A stretch of 64,000 nucleotides of DNA from Pseudomonas oryzihabitans (GTDB lineage: Bacteria > Pseudomonadota > Gammaproteobacteria > Pseudomonadales > Pseudomonadaceae). Position numbers and translations under genes: made by a program. The stretch's first letter is position 1; each line of letters opens with the position of its first letter. This document shows, piece after piece, positions 58,812-64,000 of the stretch. The stretch is from contig NZ_CP021645.1 in assembly GCF_006384975.1 (NCBI RefSeq), forward strand, positions 2,446,001-2,510,000, written 5' to 3'. The notes under the pieces were generated by a model. The model was given only the letters and a program-made list of their open reading frames with translations, was not told where the DNA came from and did not search any database.

Positions 58812-59312
58812 TCACCAGAGGTCCGCCGTGTCGCGGACCTTGGTCTTGGAGGCCAGCGCATTCAGCGCAATGCGATGCACCACTTCCAGCGGTGCGGTGC
58901 AGAGGTCGCCGACGACGGTCACGTCACGACTCGCAGCCAGGGCGGTCAAGGTCGTGAAGGCGACGCAGTTCTGCGTCATCATGCCGCCGATGAGCAATTC
59001 GTCGACACCGGACAGATGAGTCGCCAGGGTCGTCTCCTGGAAGGCATCGGCGACCCTCTTGGTCACCACGGGTGCGTCACCCGCTGCCGCGACGATCTCC
59101 GGCCGCAACTCGCAGCCGGAACCGCCCATGGCAAACAGCCCGCTCGGTGCGTTGGATAGGTGCTGGATCAGTATCACCGCGTCGCCCGCCTGGCGGGCCT
59201 TGGCGATGGCCTCGACGAGGCGGCGCTCCACGGCCTCCGCCTCCCAGAGTGGCAACACGCCCCCGGGAAAATAGTCGTTCTGGATATCGACGATCACTAG
59301 GGCACGGCTCAT
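58812..59312 (-). CDS. Isochorismatase-like cysteine hydrolase
   Basis: A 166-residue protein of the isochorismatase-like (cysteine hydrolase) family, which cleaves amide or ester bonds. The expected triad is present: Asp9 in ALVIVDIQNDYFPGG, Lys85 in PVVTKRVADAFQET and Cys116 in LLIGGMMTQNCVAFTTLTAL. The metal-binding residues of true nicotinamidases are not clearly seen, so the substrate is open. The ATG at 59310-59312 gives MSRALVIVDI; the longer upstream frame covers the divergent promoter. It is divergent from a GlxA-type regulator, 111 bases apart, a frequent regulator-target arrangement. Confidence 0.9.
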   Translation of the reverse strand: MSRALVIVDIQNDYFPGGVLPLWEAEAVERRLVEAIAKARQAGDAVILIQHLSNAPSGLFAMGGSGCELRPEIVAAAGDAPVVTKRVADAFQETTLATHLSGVDELLIGGMMTQNCVAFTTLTALAASRDVTVVGDLCTAPLEVVHRIALNALASKTKVRDTADLW

Positions 59313-59423
59313 GCTGGATTCCTTTGGCGGCAGACGTGGATTGGTCTGGATGGGCGCCATGGTGACAGCCGGGTGACGCCGGCCAGCAGTGTTCAACGAG
59401 ACAATTGAGGTAAAAATCGGGCA

Positions 59424-60362
59424 ATGCACATCGCCGTCCTCGCCTATTCCGGTATCAGCCCCTTTCTCCTGTCGACGCCGTTGGCGGTGTTCGGCGAGCC
59501 CTTTCTGGACGCGGGTCACCAGCTTTCGGTCTGCGCGAATCCGGGACGGCTGGGCGGCTTCGGCGGTCTTGCCCTGGAAACCAGCTGGCCACTGGACCGA
59601 GCGCGCGAGGCCGATGTGGTCATCCTGCCCGGCTGGCGCGACCCGGATGAACCGGTCAGCGAAGATCTGCTTAGCGTACTGACGGAGGCCGCCGCACGCG
59701 GTGCCCTGGTGGTTGGACTCTGCCTGGGTGCCTTCGGTCTAGCGGCGGCTGGCTTGCTCCAAGGGCGCCGCGCCACCACCCACTGGCGCCATACCGAGAC
59801 CTTCGCCCGCCGCTACCCAGAGATCCAGGTCGATGCCCAGGCGCTGTTCGTCGACGAAGGGATGGTCGTGACCTCCGCAGGTGTCGCCGCCGGACTCGAC
59901 TGCTGCCTACATCTGCTGGGCCGACTGATGGGCACCGGCGAAGCCAATCGCGTGGCCCGGCATCTCGTGGCCCCGCCGCAACGGGCGGGCGCCCAGGTGC
60001 AGCTCCTCAAGCAGCCGACGCTGGGATCATCGGCAGCCCAACGCATCAACGCGGCGCTCGAAGAGCTGCGTGCCGATCCCTGTCGCTCACCGTCACTGGA
60101 CGAACTCGCCGCGCGCGTCGGCATGAGTCGACGCAACCTGTCGCGTCATCTTCGTGAAAGAACCGGGGGCGGTCTCAAGGATTGGCTCCGACGGATGCGG
60201 ATCGCCCAGGCCCAGGCGCAACTCGCGGCGGGTGCCCGTGGACTGGAAAGCATCGCCAGTCGCTGCGGCTTCGCCGATGCCCATGCCCTGCGCGCAGCAT
60301 TCCGCACCGAATTGGGCCTGACACCCCTGCAATGGCTGGCGCGGCAACCACCAGCGCTGTAG
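59424..60362 (+). CDS. GlxA-family regulator (DJ-1/PfpI + AraC HTH)
   Basis: A 312-residue transcription factor. The N-terminal DJ-1/PfpI-like domain (about 1-180) holds the nucleophile-like Cys in LVVGLCLGAFGLAAAG; its role is often ligand sensing. The C-terminal AraC HTH domain (about 215-312) contains LDELAARVGMSRRNLSRHLRERTGGGLKDWLRRMRIAQAQAQL and SIASRCGFADAHALRAAFRTELGLTPLQWL. It probably controls the divergent isochorismatase-like gene; the ligand is unknown. Confidence 0.9.
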   Translation: MHIAVLAYSGISPFLLSTPLAVFGEPFLDAGHQLSVCANPGRLGGFGGLALETSWPLDRAREADVVILPGWRDPDEPVSEDLLSVLTEAAARGALVVGLCLGAFGLAAAGLLQGRRATTHWRHTETFARRYPEIQVDAQALFVDEGMVVTSAGVAAGLDCCLHLLGRLMGTGEANRVARHLVAPPQRAGAQVQLLKQPTLGSSAAQRINAALEELRADPCRSPSLDELAARVGMSRRNLSRHLRERTGGGLKDWLRRMRIAQAQAQLAAGARGLESIASRCGFADAHALRAAFRTELGLTPLQWLARQPPAL

Positions 60363-60452
60363 TGGGACGAGCCACCGACCTAAGCAGCAAGGCCAGGTGT
60401 CCGTCCTAATATGTAAGAATCTCCCTTTGATTTCCCACCATGTAGGCTGTTC

Positions 60453-61628
60453 ATGTCCCAACCCTGGTCCACCGATCTCCTCATCGTCGGCGGCGGCGTC
60501 GCCGGCCTCTGGCTCAACGCCCGCCTCAGGCGCGCCGGCTATGCCACCGTGCTGGTGGAAACCGGCGCCCTGGGTGGCGGCCAGAGCGGCAAGTCCCAGG
60601 GCATCATCCATGGCGGCACTAAGTACGCCCTGACCGGGATGCTCACCGGCGCCTCCGAGGCCATCGCCGACATGCCGCGGCGCTGGCGCGAGAGCCTGGC
60701 CGGCACGGGCGAGCTGGATCTGTCCGGCGTGCGCCTGCTCTCCGAGGCCCACTACCTCTGGTCGCCCGGCAGCCTGGCCGGCAATCTCACCAGCTTCTTC
60801 GCCAGCAAGGCGGTACGCGGCCGGGTGGATGCGGTCAAGGGCGACGAACTGCCCCCGGCCCTGCGCGACCGTGCCTTCAAGGGCAAGGTCTATCGCCTGG
60901 CCGAATTGGTGCTGGACGTGCCCAGCCTGGTCACGCGCCTGGCCGAACTGGCCGGCGACAGCCTGCTGGCCGGGCGGAATCTCCAACCGCTACGGGAAGA
61001 CGGCGAGCTGACCGGCCTGGTGGTGGACGGCCAAGCCATCCGCGCCCGCCGTATCGTGCTCACCGCCGGTGCCGGCATGGCCGACCTGCTCAGGGCCCTG
61101 GGTCTCGAACAGCCAGCCATGCAGCGCCGGCCGTTGCACATGGTGGTGGTCAAGGGGCCCATGCTCAAACCCCTCTATGCCCACTGCCTGGGCGGCGGCC
61201 CCAAGCCGCGGGTGACCATCACCAGCCATCCCACCGCCGACGGCCAGTGGCTGTGGTACCTGGGCGGCGACCTGGCCGAAGCCGAGGGCGTGGCCCGCGA
61301 ACCCGCCGAGCAGATCGCCACGGCGCGGGAAGAATTGCAGCGCCTGCTGCCCTGGATCGACTTCGCCGGCGCCCAGTGGGCGACCCTGAGAGTGGATCGC
61401 GCCGAGCCGGCGCAATCCGGCCTGGTGCGACCGGACAACGCCTTTCTCGCCGAGGAAGGCCGCCTGCTGGTGGGCTGGCCAACCAAGCTGGCCCTGTCGC
61501 CGGATCTGGCCGACCGGGTCCTGGCCCATCTCGACCGGGATGGTATCGCGCCAGGGCAGCACCCCGTCCTGCCCGTCCATCACCAGCCGCCGGTCGCGGC
61601 GCCCTTCTGGGAGGAACTGCTGCCATGA
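60453..61628 (+). CDS. FAD-dependent oxidoreductase (DAO family)
   Basis: A 391-residue flavoprotein. The dinucleotide motif LLIVGGGVAGLWLNARLRRAG is at residues 9-29, then ALGGGQSGKSQGIIHGG, a typical active-site loop of D-amino-acid-oxidase/glycerol-3-phosphate-dehydrogenase-like enzymes, and the later ARRIVLTAGAGMADLLRAL (FAD ribose contact). I cannot name the substrate. The stop overlaps the aldo/keto reductase start by 4 bases (ATGA), so the two form an operon and may act in one redox conversion. Confidence 0.85.
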   Translation: MSQPWSTDLLIVGGGVAGLWLNARLRRAGYATVLVETGALGGGQSGKSQGIIHGGTKYALTGMLTGASEAIADMPRRWRESLAGTGELDLSGVRLLSEAHYLWSPGSLAGNLTSFFASKAVRGRVDAVKGDELPPALRDRAFKGKVYRLAELVLDVPSLVTRLAELAGDSLLAGRNLQPLREDGELTGLVVDGQAIRARRIVLTAGAGMADLLRALGLEQPAMQRRPLHMVVVKGPMLKPLYAHCLGGGPKPRVTITSHPTADGQWLWYLGGDLAEAEGVAREPAEQIATAREELQRLLPWIDFAGAQWATLRVDRAEPAQSGLVRPDNAFLAEEGRLLVGWPTKLALSPDLADRVLAHLDRDGIAPGQHPVLPVHHQPPVAAPFWEELLP

Positions 61629-62431
61629 ATCTGCACGGCCTGCACCGCCCCCTGGGCAGCACCGGTCTCGAGGTGTCCCCCCTGGGCCTGGGCACGGTCA
61701 AGTTCGGCCGCGACCAGGGCGTGAAATACCCCAACGGCTTCACCATTCCCGACGACCGCGCGGCCGCCGATCTGCTGAGCCTGGCCCGCGAGCTGGGCAT
61801 CAATTTGCTGGATACCGCCCCGGCCTATGGCCGCAGTGAGGAACGCCTGGGGCCACTGCTGCGCGGCCAGCGCCAGAACTGGGTGATCGCCAGCAAGGTC
61901 GGTGAGGAATTCGACGGTGGCTTGTCCAGCTTCGATTTCAGCCCGGCCCACACCCGCCGCTCGGTGGAGCGTAGCCTGCGCCGGCTGGAGACCGACTGGC
62001 TGGACCTGGTGCTGGTGCATTCCGACGGCAACGACCTGGCCATCCTCCAAGACAGCGGCTGCTACGAGACCCTCGCCGAACTCAAGCGCGAGGGGCTGAT
62101 CCGTGCCTTCGGCTTTTCCGGCAAGACCGTGGCCGGTGGCCTCAAGGCCCTGGAGACCGGCGATTGCGCCATGGTCACCTTCAATCTCAACGAAGACGCC
62201 GAGATTCCGGTGATCCAGGCCGCCGCGGCGGCGGGCAAGGGCATCCTGATCAAGAAGGCCCTGGCCAGCGGGCACGCCGTGCTGGGCGCCGGCCAGGATC
62301 CGGTGCGGGCCAGCTTCGCCCGGGTGTTCGGTGAACCCGGGGTGAGCGGCGCGATAGTCGGCACTATCGATCCCCTGCACCTGTCACATAATGTCCGTAC
62401 CCTGGCCGAAGTGATTACCGCTCGGCCCTGA
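61625..62431 (+). CDS. Aldo/keto reductase
   Basis: 268 residues, a TIM-barrel aldo/keto reductase somewhat shorter than usual (about 300-330). The family pattern is visible: VSPLGLGTVKFGRDQG, LLDTAPAYGRSEERLGPLL (Asp and Tyr of the tetrad), VIASKVGEEF (Lys) and LDLVLVHSDG (His), then SGAIVGTIDPLHLSHNVRTLAEVI at the NADPH-binding end. Translation is coupled to the flavoprotein gene. Function in the cell unknown. Confidence 0.88.
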   Translation: MNLHGLHRPLGSTGLEVSPLGLGTVKFGRDQGVKYPNGFTIPDDRAAADLLSLARELGINLLDTAPAYGRSEERLGPLLRGQRQNWVIASKVGEEFDGGLSSFDFSPAHTRRSVERSLRRLETDWLDLVLVHSDGNDLAILQDSGCYETLAELKREGLIRAFGFSGKTVAGGLKALETGDCAMVTFNLNEDAEIPVIQAAAAAGKGILIKKALASGHAVLGAGQDPVRASFARVFGEPGVSGAIVGTIDPLHLSHNVRTLAEVITARP

Positions 62432-62530
62432 TCCAGAGCGTTTCGCTGATCCTTCGCATTCGTCCGCTGGACGCCCCCTCCCAGCCACTGTGGGTGTGCG
62501 TCTTCGGCATACAACAAACAGGAGTCGGCC

Positions 62531-63427
62531 ATGCCCCAGCTCATCGCCCGCCACAACCCCAAGGCGTTCAAGACCCTGCCCCTGCTGGTCGAGGCCTCCG
62601 CGGAAGGCCTCACCTACCAGGCCCTCGGCCAACCACTGAATTTCGCCGAGATGTTGCAACGCCGCCAGCCCATCGAGCTCGCCGATGCCCAGCACTTCAG
62701 CGTCAAGCTGGCCAACCTGGGCGTCTCCGTACGGCTGACGCTGAATTGGCAAGGCCAGGACCATTGGCTGCTGGTACGCCAGCGCCGGCCCGATCGCGGC
62801 GACGTGGTGCTCAAACTGATTTCCGGCTACATCCCCGCCCACGAACTGGCGCTGCCGCTGCTCACCGCCGTGCAGGAGGTGGCCGAGGAATGCCTGATCG
62901 AGACGCCGCGCGGCTGGCTGGGTGGGCGCTTCGCCGATACCTGGCTACCGACGCCCTACGCCCCCGCCCTGCCCTATCGCGAGGATGTGGCCTTTCGTCT
63001 CACTCCGCGCTCGGGCGCGGCGCGGCCGGTACGCTGTGGCAGCCTGGCGCTGCTGGAGCGTCCGCGCGCCTATGTGCATACCCCCACCGCCTCGCTGCAG
63101 CTGGTCTACGACCTGCTCCTGGAATTGCCCAAGGAGTGCAAGGCGCCGAGCCTGTTCCATGTCGACGAGAAGATCGAGAACGGTCAGTTGCTGGCGCGGC
63201 TGGACCGGCAGCGCCCCGATCTCTATCTGGTCGCCCTGGCTAATGGCAAGCCTACCGGCGAGCTCTATACCCTGTCGGCTGGACAACGGGTGCCGGTCTC
63301 GACCCGTGGCCTATGGCTGTCGGAAAGCTTCGCTCGCCAGGACGGCTGGCTGGTCCACGACAGCCGGGTACGCTGGCGCGACTGGCTGGAGCGCATGGCG
63401 CCGCAAAACGCCTTGCAGCGAGCCTAG
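62531..63427 (+). CDS. Conserved protein of unknown function
   Basis: 298 residues. No signal peptide or membrane helix. The start is [43 protein letters not shown] segment [27 protein letters not shown] looks slightly like a degenerate Nudix helix, but the glycine and downstream positions do not fit well and I do not assign the family. Relatives in pseudomonads are sometimes labelled metal ABC transporter ATPase, though no Walker motifs are present, so that name is not supported. Its stop overlaps the convergent AIM24 gene by 4 bases. Confidence 0.75.
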   Translation: MPQLIARHNPKAFKTLPLLVEASAEGLTYQALGQPLNFAEMLQRRQPIELADAQHFSVKLANLGVSVRLTLNWQGQDHWLLVRQRRPDRGDVVLKLISGYIPAHELALPLLTAVQEVAEECLIETPRGWLGGRFADTWLPTPYAPALPYREDVAFRLTPRSGAARPVRCGSLALLERPRAYVHTPTASLQLVYDLLLELPKECKAPSLFHVDEKIENGQLLARLDRQRPDLYLVALANGKPTGELYTLSAGQRVPVSTRGLWLSESFARQDGWLVHDSRVRWRDWLERMAPQNALQRA

Positions 63428-64000
63428 TCGCCGCCGGCGCGGCGCTCGCCGGTGACGCCGCCGGCCGCGGCCTGGACCCGGCCGGCTAGCCGCGAAAAGG
63501 GCAGCGTCTGGATCCACACGGTGCCATGGCCACTCAGGGTAGCCAGCACCAGGCCCTCGCCACCGAACAGCATGCTGCGCAGGCCACCGGCCAGCTTGAT
63601 GTTGTAGTCGATGCCGCTGGTGAAGCCCACCAGGCAACCGGTATCCAGGCGCAGGGTCTCGCCCTTGAGTTCCTTGCGGATCACCGTGCCGCCGGCATGC
63701 ACGAAGGCCATACCATCGCCTTCCAGCCGTTGCAGGATGAAGCCTTCGCCACCGAAGAAACCGGCGCCCAGGCGGCGGGTGAAGGCCACGCCGATACGGG
63801 TGCCCTTGGCCGCGCAGAGAAAGGAATCGCGCTGGCAGAACAGGGTGCCGCCCAGGGCCGCCAGGTCCAGGGGCACCACCTGCCCCGGATAGGGTGCGGC
63901 GAAGGCGACGTGACGCTTCGTCCGGCCTTCGTTGGTGAAATGGGTCATGAACAGCGACTCGCCGCCGAGCATGCGCTTGCCGGCGCCCCAGAGCTTGCCG
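63424..64000 (-). CDS. AIM24/TIGR00266 family protein, 5' end outside window
   Basis: Partial gene: 192 C-terminal codons are visible, still open at the right edge ([23 protein letters not shown]). The repeated beta pattern [54 protein letters not shown] and [33 protein letters not shown] identifies the AIM24 (TIGR00266) family, a tryptophan-RNA-attenuator-like fold of unclear function. The ATG at 63972 is internal, because the upstream codons already match the family. Confidence 0.85.
   Translation of the reverse strand, partial: GKLWGAGKRMLGGESLFMTHFTNEGRTKRHVAFAAPYPGQVVPLDLAALGGTLFCQRDSFLCAAKGTRIGVAFTRRLGAGFFGGEGFILQRLEGDGMAFVHAGGTVIRKELKGETLRLDTGCLVGFTSGIDYNIKLAGGLRSMLFGGEGLVLATLSGHGTVWIQTLPFSRLAGRVQAAAGGVTGERRAGGD

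Noticed and set aside
62860..62930. Nudix box in the 298-residue protein
   Set aside because: Only an EVAEECLIE fragment resembles it; the required glycine and Arg-Glu spacing are not met, so the family was not assigned.

Overview
The window is a stretch of Pseudomonas chromosome with high GC (about 65%). Three gene orders recall the P. aeruginosa map: mraZ-rsmH / rnpB / rsmI / lpoA-yraN-diaA(gmhA)-dolP; parC / parE / yqiA / cpdA / DUF1249 / nudF / thiC / tolC / waaA; and a marR-OMF-emrA-emrB efflux operon. The species is not determined; something like the P. oryzihabitans/psychrotolerans group is a guess. There are no tRNAs, rRNAs, intact insertion sequences, prophages or CRISPR arrays. The accessory content is mainly small repeats (REPIN-like elements and one MITE-like palindrome) and two catabolic/transport islands.

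Layout. 1-6.3 kb: start of the division/cell-wall cluster on the minus strand (rsmH, mraZ with its own TGGG-repeat operator), RNase P RNA, rsmI, then the plus-strand envelope operon lpoA-yraN-diaA-dolP, ended by a strong bidirectional terminator. 6-10.3 kb: small envelope and housekeeping genes (sulfite-oxidase-like molybdoenzyme, Tat-type amidase, osmE, lipoprotein). 10.3-12.2 kb: ilvD. 12.3-20.3 kb: sugar-uptake island of a maltoporin-type porin, a fructose/ribose-class ABC importer (binding protein, permease, ATPase), a Cache chemoreceptor and an NCS2 purine permease. 20.4-23.7 kb: small unrelated genes. 23.8-28.6 kb: MarR-controlled tripartite efflux operon. 28.6-33.7 kb: cytochrome c, mutM, HDOD protein, DJ-1/PfpI protein, a poorly coding AT-richer stretch with a possible small RNA, LON-domain protein, PqiC lipoprotein. 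33.8-40.8 kb: parC, parE, yqiA, cpdA, DUF1249, nudF. 41-48.6 kb: RsiV-like lipoprotein, a mosaic of repeats, an HMP/NCS1 permease, thiC under a TPP riboswitch, tolC, and waaA overlapping tolC tail to tail. 48.8-57.3 kb: sugar-acid catabolic island around one LysR regulator. 57.5-64 kb: a LysR/SMR divergent pair, an isochorismatase/GlxA divergent pair, an FAD oxidoreductase-aldo/keto reductase pair, and two proteins of unknown role, the last cut by the window edge.

The most interesting inference is in the sugar-acid island. The same 19-bp palindrome (CGATAA-N7-TTATCG) lies on both sides of the LysR gene: in the divergent promoter facing the IlvD/Edd dehydratase + large FAH-family operon, and in front of the MFS-SDR-small FAH operon. 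This suggests that one regulator co-ordinates two halves of a non-phosphorylative pathway for an aldonic acid. The window carries two different terminal FAH chemistries but neither a sugar dehydrogenase nor a ketoglutarate-semialdehyde dehydrogenase, so the substrate cannot be named from sequence.
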